A DNA stretch of 64,000 bases from Sediminibacterium sp. (GCF_019264485.1 NZ_JAHVAA010000011.1:372001-436000); one strand, 5' to 3'. Shown: positions 48,921 through 57,532, counted from the stretch's first letter. Notes: generated by a model from the sequence alone, not told the origin. Program-made: numbers and translations.

Positions 48921-48955
48921 AAAAAAAGCCATCCACAAACGGGATGGCTTTTTTT
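48921..48955. terminator. Bidirectional terminator
   Basis: AGCCATCC (48927-48934) pairs with GGATGGCT (48942-48949), flanked by runs of seven A (plus) and T. It terminates both the TlpA-like gene and the convergent S9 peptidase gene. Confidence 0.93.
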
Positions 48956-48970
48956 GTAATAAACTAAATT

Positions 48971-51385
48971 TTATTTAGCTCCCTTCACATACTTATCCAA
49001 CCACTGCTGTTGTTCAAACAAAGTATGCAATACATTTTCCTTTCCACGATAGCCATGTGCTTCATATGGCAGGAACACAAAACGAACGGTGCCGCCATGA
49101 CCTTTGATGGCCGCATATAAACGTTCGCTGTTGATGGGATAGGTGCCTGTATTATCGTCACTATCGCCATGAATTAAGAGGATCGGCGTTTTAATTTTAT
49201 CCGCATAACTAAACGGACTCATCTCATAATACAATTGCGGTGCCTGCCAGTAAGTACGATCCTCATTCTGGAAACCAAATGGCGTAAGGGTACGGTTATA
49301 AGCACCACTTCTTGCCACACCTGCTTTAAACAGATTGGTATGAGCCAGTAGGTTAGCCGTCATAAAAGCGCCGTAGCTATGTCCACCCACACCTACACGG
49401 TTTTTATCTGCAATACCCAGACCAGATAAATGACCGATAGCGGCTTCTGCATTCATCTTTAACTGAGCGACAAAATTGTCGTTCGGTTTTTTGTCGGCCG
49501 AAGCTGCAACGATGGGCATTTCTGCATTATCAAGCACTGCGTAACCTTGTGTTACATAATAGATGGGAGAGCCCCAACTCAGTGTGGTAAAACGGTATTG
49601 ACTTCCACGAATCTGTGCAGCATCAGCGGCACTGTTGAATTCTCTTGGGTAGGCCCAGATTATAAGTGGTAAGGGGCCGTCTTTATCTTTGTTATATCCT
49701 TTGGGCAGGTATAAATCACCGGTAAGGTCAACACCATCGGCTCTTTTGTATTTTACTTTTTCTTTCTTCACCCCCTCCAGTTGCGGATATGGATTGCTGA
49801 ATTGAGTAATGGCTTTATCGGCAATACGAAGCACCAGGTTTTTAATAAAATAGTTAGGTACATCTGTCTGCGATTCTCTCCTGGTCAATAAAACCAGTTT
49901 ATCGGCATCCAGCACTTCATTCACTGTTTCATACACCCCTTCCTGACAACGCCAGATGATTTCATTCTTTTTGCTGGCAAGATCAAACTTGGCAAGAAAA
50001 GGAAGATCACCTTTGGCAGAAGCACCTGTGGTATTGTTCATTAAAATTTTCGTTCCGTTATCAGTAGTTTGAATAACAGGTCTGCCAAATTTGTTGCGTG
50101 TTAAAACAGGAGAACCCGGATTATTATACGCATCGGTCTGGTTTCTTTCAATCAGTAATTCAAATGAACCGGTGCTACTGTTATACCTGCTTACACGGAT
50201 GGTTTGTTTTGATCTTAATACTTCCTGCACCAAGGCGAGGTTTTCGTTACCCCATGTAGTGCCACCATAACGTGTTTTGGTTTTGAACAGTTCTTTGGCT
50301 TCACCGGTAAAAGGTGCGCTTAATGCATATACGGCATCATGGTATTCTACCTGTTTTTTAATCAGACCACTATCCAGAGGCATGGCCCAGGTAATGGTAG
50401 CCGCTTCATCATCGCGCCAGTCGAAACTTCTGGGTACGTTTTGTGTGTTATCGTAGCCGGAAGGAGTTCCTTCAGAAGAAGGCAATTCAGCCAATACCTT
50501 CACTACTTTACCACTTAGGTCATTGATAGTGATGGTAGAGGGAAACCCATTCGCAGTAACTAAGTAAGAGAAAGGTTTACGGATGGTTCTCACCATCATG
50601 TATTTTTTATCGGGCGATAAACTGAAAGTTGAAACAATACCGGGTTTGCCCAACACTGTTTCCACTCCATTTTTGTTTTGAATGAGTTGGCCCATGGCAT
50701 AAAACTCAAACAACTGTTCATCAAAAGGCGATTTAATCAGATCCTGGTAAGTAGGGCTAGGGGCTGCTTTACCCAGGTTCTGCTGAATGGTTGGACCCTT
50801 TGGTGTAATCGGTCTTTTGGGTGCATTGGCCGCAGATTGTGTAGCGGCTTTGTAGATGATGGTATTATCATCCACCCAGGTGTAAGAAGTTCCTAATACG
50901 GTATTCAATGCCTGTTTATTAATTTTTGCAGCTTTTTTGGTAGCAATATCAATAATATACAAGTCAACACGTGAACCGGTTGTATGTGTAAAGGCAATTT
51001 TTGTTTCTGAAGGATTCCAGCTCACACCACCTGCCAGTAAATTGGCGGGTAAGCCACTTACCTGTGAACTCTGCCCCGATTTAATATTCTGCAGGGTGAA
51101 ATTGTTGATGAAGTTCTGTCTGCTCGGAGAAAAATTATTCGGGTTGATACGTAAGCCCGCAACACGTAATTCAGGCTGACCCAATTCTTCAACCGTTGGA
51201 TAACTGTTGCGTTCACTGAGCAGCATCCATTCTGCTTTTCCATCAATGCTTACAGAAGGTGTTGGTTTGGCCAGCAGCAGTTCCATTACTTCTTTAGCAG
51301 GTGTACGATAGGTATTGTCGTCCTGGGCATATGCAGCAGTAAAGCTGAAACCCAGTATCAACAATCCGAAGAACCATTTTTTCAT
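48971..51385 (-). CDS. Secreted S9 family peptidase (glutamyl endopeptidase-like)
   Basis: An 804-residue exported serine peptidase. Signal peptide about 1-20 (LGFSFTAAYAQ). A propeller-like middle region carries PD40-type motifs (FSLSPDKKYMMVRTIRKPFS). The C-terminal hydrolase has Ser670 in GGHSYGAFMTANLL, Asp743 (or Asp741) in HGDSDDNTGTYP and His777 in YEAHGYRGKENV. The YEAHGYRG motif and the gene length are typical for plant and bacterial glutamyl-endopeptidase-like S9D enzymes. It differs clearly from the S9 peptidase at 4202. The gene lies behind GH16, separated by an inverted repeat. Confidence 0.9.
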   Translation of the reverse strand: MKKWFFGLLILGFSFTAAYAQDDNTYRTPAKEVMELLLAKPTPSVSIDGKAEWMLLSERNSYPTVEELGQPELRVAGLRINPNNFSPSRQNFINNFTLQNIKSGQSSQVSGLPANLLAGGVSWNPSETKIAFTHTTGSRVDLYIIDIATKKAAKINKQALNTVLGTSYTWVDDNTIIYKAATQSAANAPKRPITPKGPTIQQNLGKAAPSPTYQDLIKSPFDEQLFEFYAMGQLIQNKNGVETVLGKPGIVSTFSLSPDKKYMMVRTIRKPFSYLVTANGFPSTITINDLSGKVVKVLAELPSSEGTPSGYDNTQNVPRSFDWRDDEAATITWAMPLDSGLIKKQVEYHDAVYALSAPFTGEAKELFKTKTRYGGTTWGNENLALVQEVLRSKQTIRVSRYNSSTGSFELLIERNQTDAYNNPGSPVLTRNKFGRPVIQTTDNGTKILMNNTTGASAKGDLPFLAKFDLASKKNEIIWRCQEGVYETVNEVLDADKLVLLTRRESQTDVPNYFIKNLVLRIADKAITQFSNPYPQLEGVKKEKVKYKRADGVDLTGDLYLPKGYNKDKDGPLPLIIWAYPREFNSAADAAQIRGSQYRFTTLSWGSPIYYVTQGYAVLDNAEMPIVAASADKKPNDNFVAQLKMNAEAAIGHLSGLGIADKNRVGVGGHSYGAFMTANLLAHTNLFKAGVARSGAYNRTLTPFGFQNEDRTYWQAPQLYYEMSPFSYADKIKTPILLIHGDSDDNTGTYPINSERLYAAIKGHGGTVRFVFLPYEAHGYRGKENVLHTLFEQQQWLDKYVKGAK

Positions 51386-51416
51386 AGCGTTCTATTTTAG
51401 TTGGTGGTTTTATATT

Positions 51417-51507
51417 AGTCCGAAAATCCGGAAGTCGGAAAGACCGAAAGAAATTTTAAATGAAGCGATCATCTTTCGGACTTTCGGTCTTCCCGTCTTC
51501 CGGTCTT
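51417..51507. repeat. Inverted repeat, CTTTCGGTCTTCC family
   Basis: AGTCCGAAAATCCGGAAGTC and GGAAAGACCGAAAG (51417-51450) face CTTTCGGACTTTCGGTCTTC and CCGTCTTCCGGTCTT (51473-51507). The right arm runs into the first base of the GH16 stop codon (51507-51509). Near-identical words occur at 11054-11212. Confidence 0.82.
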
Positions 51508-52280
51508 CATTGATAAACTCTTACATAATCAACAATCATCTGTTGCGGGTACACTTTTTCATCTACGCCTTTTTGCCCGCCCCAGGAACCGCCCACTGCA
51601 ATATTGAGCAATAAATGAAAAGGTTTGTCAAAGGGCCAGGCCTCGTTACCGGTATGTTCGTTTTTAAAAGTGAAATAAGGTTTCTTGTCTACAAACATTT
51701 TAATGGTTTCTTTATCCCACTCTAACATGTATACATGAAATGTTTCACTGCAGTCGGGAACAGATACAGTTCCTGTTTTTTGGGTGCCGATGCTGTGGAA
51801 ATATTTTTTGGTATGCGCCGAGGCATGAATGGTTCCCTGGTTATACCCCACATGTTCCATGATATCTATTTCACCATCATCGGGCCAGGTAATTTTCGGG
51901 GTACTGGCCAGCATCCAGATGGCGGGCCAGGTGCCAACACCTTTGGGTAGTTTGGCGCGTACTTCTATGCGGCCATAGGTCCAGTCGCCCTTGCCCTTGG
52001 TTACTAATCTTGCAGAACTGTATTTATTATCACCTGTTTGTTCTTTATGAGCCTCAATAATGAGAAAGCCTTTTTCCACCCTTGCGTTGCGTGTATTCTT
52101 TGATGTATAGTATTGTAATTCATTATTACCCCAGCCATGTCCGCCCACATCATAGTTCCATTTGGCAGAATCGGGTAAGCCATTAACCGAAAATTCATCG
52201 CTCCAGACCAGTTTTTTCTGTTGGGCATTGGCCATAGCTATGACAAACAGGGAAATCAGGGAAAGGAATAATCTTCTCAT
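51507..52280 (-). CDS. Glycoside hydrolase family 16 (laminarinase-like)
   Basis: A 257-residue secreted beta-glucanase. Signal peptide about 1-19 (ending ANAQ). The GH16 catalytic motif is GEIDIMEHVG with nucleophile Glu137, Asp139 and acid/base Glu142. Other family regions are LVWSDEFSVNGLPDSAKWNY, WTYGRIEVRAKLPKGVGTWP and FHVYMLEWDKETIKMFVDKK. Enzymes of this type cut beta-1,3 or mixed beta-glucans. Length is that of a single catalytic domain with no sorting or binding module. The stop overlaps an inverted repeat. It is divergent from the his operon. Confidence 0.93.
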   Translation of the reverse strand: MRRLFLSLISLFVIAMANAQQKKLVWSDEFSVNGLPDSAKWNYDVGGHGWGNNELQYYTSKNTRNARVEKGFLIIEAHKEQTGDNKYSSARLVTKGKGDWTYGRIEVRAKLPKGVGTWPAIWMLASTPKITWPDDGEIDIMEHVGYNQGTIHASAHTKKYFHSIGTQKTGTVSVPDCSETFHVYMLEWDKETIKMFVDKKPYFTFKNEHTGNEAWPFDKPFHLLLNIAVGGSWGGQKGVDEKVYPQQMIVDYVRVYQ

Positions 52281-52359
52281 GTATTCGCAGTTTGGGGAGA
52301 TGAAAGTTAGGTAATCTCAGGTAGTTCTGTACCTGTATTGGATGATCGGGTGAAAAAAA

Positions 52360-52391
52360 TTTGCGCATAACCACAGTTGACTGTATTTTTG
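52360..52391 (+). promoter_or_regulatory. Promoter of the histidine operon
   Basis: TTTG (52360-52363) and TATTTTTG (52384-52391) match the Bacteroidota consensus TTTG, 20-base spacer, TAnnTTTG exactly. Transcription should begin about six bases after the -7 element, that is around 52397, almost at the start codon of the leader peptide (52399). Confidence 0.75.
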
Positions 52392-52398
52392 CCATCTC

Positions 52399-52449
52399 AT
52401 GAAACAATTCGCACATATCCACCATCATCATTTCTTACCCAGAGGGTAG
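52399..52449 (+). CDS. hisL: Histidine operon leader peptide
   Basis: A 16-codon open frame, too short for standard calling, encoding MKQFAHIHHHHFLPRG. Histidines fall at residues 6 and 8-11, so five of 16 and four in a row. It lies between the his promoter and the terminator/antiterminator structures that precede hisG. In low histidine the ribosome should stall at 52414-52431. The start codon is within a few bases of the predicted transcription start, so the leader may be translated from a nearly leaderless mRNA. Functional role is established for his leaders in other bacteria; here it is seen directly in sequence. Confidence 0.9.
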   Translation: MKQFAHIHHHHFLPRG

Positions 52450-52450
52450 G

Positions 52451-52515
52451 CTGTTGGTGTTATGTGCTGATCATAAACATTAAAAGGCTTACCAACAGGT
52501 AGGCCTTTTTTATTT
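52451..52515 (+). promoter_or_regulatory. His attenuator: antiterminator and terminator
   Basis: The terminator stem is 52482-52493 with 52498-52509 (12 bp, one G-T pair, loop AACA), followed by T residues. The antiterminator pairs CTGTTGGT (52451-52458) perfectly with ACCAACAG (52491-52498), which takes away the left terminator arm. A pause hairpin TACCC (52436-52440) / GGGTA (52444-52448) precedes them. A ribosome stopping at TAG (52447-52449) would cover 52451-52458 and let the terminator form. A ribosome stalled on the His codons would leave it free. Confidence 0.88.
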
Positions 52516-52527
52516 TAACGCAGAACT

Positions 52528-53382
52528 ATGAAATTAAAATTAGCAATCCAGAAAAGCGGCCGTTTGCACGATGATTCCATTCGTTTGTTGAAGGAATGTG
52601 GTATCGATATCAGCAATGGCGTAAACAAACTGAAAGCAGAAGCATCCAATTTTCCGCTCGAAGTTTATTTTTTAAGGGATGATGATATTCCGCAGTATGT
52701 GGAAGATGCCGTGGCCGATATTGGATTTGTGGGTGAGAATGTGGTGTACGAAAAAAAGAAGAAACTCACTGTAGTAGAAAAACTGGGTTTTGGTAAATGC
52801 AGACTAAGTATGGCCGTTCGCAGAGGTGAACAATATACAGATGCTTCCTTCCTCGAAGGCAAAAGAATTGCTACCAGCTATCCGGTAATTGTTGAATCTT
52901 TTCTCCGCGAAAAAGGAGTAAATGCAGAGATTCATGAAATCAGCGGCAGCGTGGAAATTGCTCCCGGTATTGGTTTGGCCGATGCTATCTGCGACCTTGT
53001 AAGCAGTGGTTCTACCTTGTTCATGAATGGATTGCAGGAAGCAGAAACCATCCTGCAGTCGCAGGCCGTTCTTATACGTAATAATGAGCTGGATCCTGTT
53101 AAAGTTCAGCTGATCGACCGTCTGTTATTCCGTATACAGTCGGTAAAAAAAGCAAAGAACAATAAATACATTCTGTTGAATGCACCCAATGATAAACTGA
53201 AAGAAATTATTGCATTGCTGCCCGGTATGAAAAGCCCGACTGTATTGCCGCTGGCCGATCCGGGTTGGAGCAGTGTACACAGCGTACTGAATGAAAATGA
53301 TTTCTGGGATATCATTGAACAACTCAAAGCAGCAGGCGCACAGGGAATATTAGTGGTACCTATTGAAAAAATGATCGTCTAA
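52528..53382 (+). CDS. hisG: ATP phosphoribosyltransferase (long form)
   Basis: A 284-residue cytoplasmic enzyme for the first step of histidine synthesis, joining ATP and PRPP. Motifs: LKLAIQKSGRLHDDSIRLLK at the start, FVGENVVYEKKKKLTVVEKL, and the PRPP-binding GIGLADAICDLVSSGSTLFM. The C-terminal domain (about 210-284), with LLPGMKSPTVLPLADPGWSS and VLVVPIEKMI, is the ACT-like regulatory part of the long form, so it is hexameric and feedback-inhibited by histidine. No HisZ partner is needed. It is first in the operon, behind the attenuator. Confidence 0.97.
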   Translation: MKLKLAIQKSGRLHDDSIRLLKECGIDISNGVNKLKAEASNFPLEVYFLRDDDIPQYVEDAVADIGFVGENVVYEKKKKLTVVEKLGFGKCRLSMAVRRGEQYTDASFLEGKRIATSYPVIVESFLREKGVNAEIHEISGSVEIAPGIGLADAICDLVSSGSTLFMNGLQEAETILQSQAVLIRNNELDPVKVQLIDRLLFRIQSVKKAKNNKYILLNAPNDKLKEIIALLPGMKSPTVLPLADPGWSSVHSVLNENDFWDIIEQLKAAGAQGILVVPIEKMIV

Positions 53383-53392
53383 TCTACAATGT

Positions 53393-54664
53393 ATGAAACG
53401 AATTGAATATCCTTCCCGCTCACAATGGAATGAACTGCTGCAAAGACCGGTTATAGATACGGCTACTTTACAACAGCAGGTGAAAGCTGTAATGGATGTG
53501 GTTAAACAGGATGGTGATAAAGCTGTAATGCAATTTACCAGACAGTTTGATGGTGTTCAGCTGGAAACTTTGGAAATGACAGAAGCGCTTATCAATGAAA
53601 CGATTCAACTGGTTCCTGACGATTTAAAACGCGCCATCAAGCAAGCTGCACATAATATCCGCATCTTTCATGAGCAACAAAAAACACCGGTTGAAATAGT
53701 TGAAACCATGAAAGGGGTTCGTTGCTGGAGAAAAGCCGTAGGTATTGAAAAAGTAGGTCTGTATATTCCGGGTGGAACAGCACCTTTGTTTTCAACCATC
53801 CTCATGCTTGGTATACCGGCACAGATTGCAGGTTGTAAAGAAGTAATTTTATGTTCACCACCCGATAAAAACGGGAAACTGCATCCTGCCATAGTATATG
53901 CCGCGAATCTGGTAGGCATCACCCGCATTTTTACTATCGGCGGTGTGCAGGCTATCGCCGCCATGACCTACGGTACCGAATCTGTTCCTAAAGTGTATAA
54001 AATATTTGGTCCGGGCAATCAATATGTAACCTGCGCCAAACAGCTGGCCCAGCAGGATGGTATCGCCATTGATATGCCTGCAGGCCCCAGTGAAGTTTGT
54101 GTAATGGCAGATGATACAGCCAATCCTGCTTTTGTTGCAGCCGATTTGTTGAGCCAGGCAGAACATGGAACAGACAGCCAGGTGTTATTAGTGAGTACAG
54201 ATGCAATACTGGTTGATAAAGTAATAGAAGCGTTGGATGTACAATTGGCACAATTATCCAGAAAAGAAATAGCCGCTAAAGCACTTACTAACAGCAAAGC
54301 TATTATTGTAAAGGATAAGAATGAAGCAATTGATCTTGTAAATCAATATGCGGCAGAACACCTGATTCTTTCCTGCGAAGACGATGAGCAGATAGCTGAA
54401 AAAATTATCAATGCAGGCTCTGTGTTCCTGGGTAATTATTCACCGGAGAGTGTGGGCGATTATGCCAGTGGTACCAATCATACCCTGCCAACCAATGGAT
54501 TTGCAAGAGCGTATAGTGGTGTAAGTGTTGATTCTTTTGTAAAAAAGATTACTTATCAGAAACTGTCGAAAGAAGGACTGGCATCAATTGCACCCACTGT
54601 TGTTATTATGGCTGCAGCGGAAGGACTTGATGCACATAAGAATGCTGTACTCATCAGACAATAG
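53393..54664 (+). CDS. hisD: Histidinol dehydrogenase
   Basis: A 423-residue zinc enzyme that performs the last two oxidations of histidine synthesis. The conserved part GLYIPGGTAPLFSTILMLGI lies around 120, ARIFTIGGVQAIAAMTYGTE-like GGVQAIAAMTYGT around 185, and the zinc-binding region SQAEHGTDSQVLLVS (Gln and His) near 255. Further: ENAEHL-type QYAAEHLILSCEDD, FLGNYSPESVGDYASGTNHT and RAYSGVSVDSFVKKITYQ. Normal length. It starts ten bases after hisG. Confidence 0.97.
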   Translation: MKRIEYPSRSQWNELLQRPVIDTATLQQQVKAVMDVVKQDGDKAVMQFTRQFDGVQLETLEMTEALINETIQLVPDDLKRAIKQAAHNIRIFHEQQKTPVEIVETMKGVRCWRKAVGIEKVGLYIPGGTAPLFSTILMLGIPAQIAGCKEVILCSPPDKNGKLHPAIVYAANLVGITRIFTIGGVQAIAAMTYGTESVPKVYKIFGPGNQYVTCAKQLAQQDGIAIDMPAGPSEVCVMADDTANPAFVAADLLSQAEHGTDSQVLLVSTDAILVDKVIEALDVQLAQLSRKEIAAKALTNSKAIIVKDKNEAIDLVNQYAAEHLILSCEDDEQIAEKIINAGSVFLGNYSPESVGDYASGTNHTLPTNGFARAYSGVSVDSFVKKITYQKLSKEGLASIAPTVVIMAAAEGLDAHKNAVLIRQ

Positions 54665-54693
54665 ATTGAATCACATTATAAGAGAGTTATTAT

Positions 54694-55755
54694 ATGTTTA
54701 ACCTGGAACAATTAATCAGAAACAATATCAAAAATCTGAAGCCTTATTCTTCGGCCCGTGATGAATTCAGCGGGGAGGCAAAAGTGTTTTTAGATGCCAA
54801 TGAGAATAGTTTAGGGTCGCCACTTACAAAATGGTATAACCGATATCCTGATCCTCATCAGCAGGCAGTAAAACAGCAATTGAGTAAAATTAAGGGTATC
54901 GGCGCCGAACATATTTTTCTGGGTAATGGAAGTGATGAATGTATTGATATACTGTTTCGCTGTTTTTGTGAACCCGGGAAAGATAATGTAATCATCTGCC
55001 CGCCTACTTATGGTATGTATGAAGTAAGCGCTAATATCAATGATGTTGACATACGTAAAGCCCCGCTGCTGCCCGATTTCCAGCTCGATCTGGTTCATAT
55101 GGAAAACCTGACAGATGACAATACTAAAATCATCTGGCTCTGTTCACCCAATAATCCAACCGGTAATTCCTTGCAACGGGCAGATATTGAAATGGTGTTG
55201 AATAACTTTAAAGGTATTGTGGTAATTGATGAAGCCTATATCAATTTTGCCCAACAAAAATCATTTGTACAGGAACTTACAGAATACCCGAATCTTGTTG
55301 TGCTGCAAACATTGAGTAAAGCATGGGGACTTGCTGGACTTCGTTTGGGAATGGCATTTGCATCGCAATCGGTTATTGAAGTGATGAATAAGGTAAAACC
55401 ACCTTATAATATCAACCAGTCAACACAGGAACTTGTACTGAAGGCACTTGAGGAAGTAGGGCAGGTGAATGATATGATTAAAATACTGGTAGATATGCGC
55501 ATTGCGCTGACTGAGGTATTTGAATCGATGCCTACGGTTGAGAAAGTGTATCCATCGGACGCGAATTTTATACTGGTTAAAATTGCAGAAGCCAGAAAAA
55601 TATATGAATTTTTACTGACTAAGGGCATTGTGTTGAGAGACAGGAGTAATGTTGAATTGTGTGAAAACTGTCTGAGAATCACCATCGGTACAGAAAAAGA
55701 GAACACCGATTTGGTGGATGCCATGCAGGAATGGTACTCTTCACCGACAAACTGA
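54694..55755 (+). CDS. hisC: Histidinol-phosphate aminotransferase
   Basis: A 353-residue class I/II PLP aminotransferase converting imidazole acetol phosphate to histidinol phosphate. PLP is bound by Lys209 in LQTLSKAWGLAGLRLG. Other family regions are FLDANENSLGSP (substrate), IFLGNGSDECIDILFRCF, WLCSPNNPTGNSL and VVIDEAYINFA. Normal length. It starts 29 bases after hisD. The next gene in the operon does not belong to the histidine pathway. Confidence 0.96.
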   Translation: MFNLEQLIRNNIKNLKPYSSARDEFSGEAKVFLDANENSLGSPLTKWYNRYPDPHQQAVKQQLSKIKGIGAEHIFLGNGSDECIDILFRCFCEPGKDNVIICPPTYGMYEVSANINDVDIRKAPLLPDFQLDLVHMENLTDDNTKIIWLCSPNNPTGNSLQRADIEMVLNNFKGIVVIDEAYINFAQQKSFVQELTEYPNLVVLQTLSKAWGLAGLRLGMAFASQSVIEVMNKVKPPYNINQSTQELVLKALEEVGQVNDMIKILVDMRIALTEVFESMPTVEKVYPSDANFILVKIAEARKIYEFLLTKGIVLRDRSNVELCENCLRITIGTEKENTDLVDAMQEWYSSPTN

Positions 55756-55802
55756 GTAAATCTGTGTTTTCATTTGTAATTTTATTCCAAATTCAATCGT
55801 AT

Positions 55803-57092
55803 ATGAAAAAAAGGCTTCTATTTTCTTTCGCCATCTTTTGTGCTGTGGTTAATCTTGTTGCAGCAAATGATTCTACTAACACTACTCCAAAAAAATTAGT
55901 AGCTGATCCTGTAAATGCCGGTTTAAAAACACCCAGTGGTTTTTCAGCATCTATTGTTGCAGATAACCTTGGCAGGGCCAGGCATATTGTGGCTACTGAG
56001 CAGGGGGGCATATATGTAAAACTGGAACGCTTGAAAGAAGGGAAAGGTATTGTTTACCTGAAAGATGCAGACGGTGATGGTAAAATGGAAATCAATAAAA
56101 CATTTGCGAATTATTATGGAACAGGTATCGCTATTAAAAACGGTTATCTCTATGCGTCATCTGATCAGGATGTGTTCAGGTATAAATTGGATGATAAAGG
56201 AAATGTAATCGACACCGAAAACCCGCAACGTATTGTAAAAGGTTTGTGGGATAAACGTCAGCATGCTTCTAAGTCATTGGCCTTGGATGATGCCGGGAAT
56301 ATTTATGTAAATATTGGAGCTCCTTCTAATTCATGTCAGGAAACAGACAGAACAAAAGGTTCCAAAGGAATGAATCCATGTCCGATACTGGATTCAGCAG
56401 GTGGTATCTGGCAGTTTAAAGTAGATCTCGCAGACCAGAGTTATCATAATGGGGTACGTTATGCCACCGGGTTAAGAAATGTAGTGGGACTTGACTGGAA
56501 CCAGCAACAGAAGAAATTATATGTTACCATGCATGGTCGCGATATGCTGTACACTTTGTATCCCGATATGTTTGATACCACTGTAAGTGCGGAGCTTCCT
56601 TCAGAAACTATGTATGCCATCAATAAAGGTGATAATGCAGGATGGCCCTATGTTTATTATGATCATTTTCAGCAAAAGAAAATACTGGCGCCGGAATATG
56701 GTGGTGATGGAAAGAAAACAGGTGGTGAAAATGCCATCGATCCGATTGTGGCTTTCCCGGCACATATGGGACCCAATGCCCTGTTGTTTTATACCGGCAA
56801 CCAGTTTCCTGAAAAATACAGACAGGGTGCATTTATTGCATTTCATGGCTCGTGGAACCGTTCTCCTTTGCCACAGGAAGGTTACTATGTAGTATTTGTT
56901 CCTTTTAAAGATGGTAAACCCAGTGGTAAATGGGAAGTGTTTGCAGATGGATTTTCGGGTACAGGTGTAGTGAAAAATCCAAGAGAGGCACAACACAGAC
57001 CCTGCGGACTTACACAAGGGCCGGATGGTTCTTTGTATGTATCTGATGATGTAAAAGGAACCATTTATAAAATCAGCTATCCGTCTAAATAA
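55803..57092 (+). CDS. PQQ-dependent sugar dehydrogenase-like (sorbosone dehydrogenase family) secreted protein
   Basis: A 429-residue exported protein. The start is ATG 55803, giving MKKRLLFSFAIFCAVVNLVA as signal peptide; the frame is open to 55731, inside hisC. The mature part is a six-bladed propeller of the sGDH/L-sorbosone dehydrogenase family, with VYVKLERLKEGKGIVYLKDADGD-like (YLKDADGDGKMEI), RYATGLRNVVGLDWN, KGDNAGWPYVYYDHF, IAFHGSWNRSPLP and the end GPDGSLYVSDDVKGTIYKIS. It probably oxidises sugars in the periplasm and passes electrons to the cytochrome just downstream (6-base gap). It has no known part in histidine synthesis. It sits between hisC and hisB. Confidence 0.85.
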   Translation: MKKRLLFSFAIFCAVVNLVAANDSTNTTPKKLVADPVNAGLKTPSGFSASIVADNLGRARHIVATEQGGIYVKLERLKEGKGIVYLKDADGDGKMEINKTFANYYGTGIAIKNGYLYASSDQDVFRYKLDDKGNVIDTENPQRIVKGLWDKRQHASKSLALDDAGNIYVNIGAPSNSCQETDRTKGSKGMNPCPILDSAGGIWQFKVDLADQSYHNGVRYATGLRNVVGLDWNQQQKKLYVTMHGRDMLYTLYPDMFDTTVSAELPSETMYAINKGDNAGWPYVYYDHFQQKKILAPEYGGDGKKTGGENAIDPIVAFPAHMGPNALLFYTGNQFPEKYRQGAFIAFHGSWNRSPLPQEGYYVVFVPFKDGKPSGKWEVFADGFSGTGVVKNPREAQHRPCGLTQGPDGSLYVSDDVKGTIYKISYPSK

Positions 57093-57098
57093 AGAAAG

Positions 57099-57527
57099 AT
57101 GAAGTTTGTTTATATCGTTACAATTTTATTGACTACTACAGCTTTTGTATTACCAGAAGAAAAAGCAACTGTTGTACAAGCCCCATTGAAAGCTTCTATA
57201 GAGAGAGGTAAAACAATTTATCTGCAAAGATGTATGGCCTGTCATCAGGCAGATGGCGGGGGTGTTCCAAGACTGAATCCACCACTTGATGCAGCTTCTA
57301 AAGTAAAGGGTAATGATAAAGTCTACCTGGTCAGGGTTATTATTAAAGGAATGACGGAAAGGGTAGAGTTAGATGGGGAGTATTACGATAATAATATGTC
57401 GGCCAATCCCGACCTTACCGATATGCAGATTACTGATGTATTAAATTATATCAGGAACAGCTGGAGCAATAAAGCAAATGCAGTAACTGTAGCAGAAGTA
57501 AAAGCTGCCCGGGCAAAAATCAAGTAA
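57099..57527 (+). CDS. Secreted class I c-type cytochrome
   Basis: A 142-residue periplasmic cytochrome. The signal peptide is about 1-17 (MKFVYIVTILLTTTAFV). One haem is bound at Cys45-x2-Cys48-His49 (RCMACHQ); the sixth ligand is probably Met100 in YDNNMSANPD. The C-terminal helix MQITDVLNYIRNSWSN is typical of mono-haem cytochrome c. The gene is tightly packed between the PQQ-type dehydrogenase (6-base gap) and hisB (5-base gap), so the protein is most likely the electron acceptor of the dehydrogenase. Co-expression with histidine genes is implied by layout. Confidence 0.93.
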   Translation: MKFVYIVTILLTTTAFVLPEEKATVVQAPLKASIERGKTIYLQRCMACHQADGGGVPRLNPPLDAASKVKGNDKVYLVRVIIKGMTERVELDGEYYDNNMSANPDLTDMQITDVLNYIRNSWSNKANAVTVAEVKAARAKIK

Positions 57528-57532
57528 AAGCA

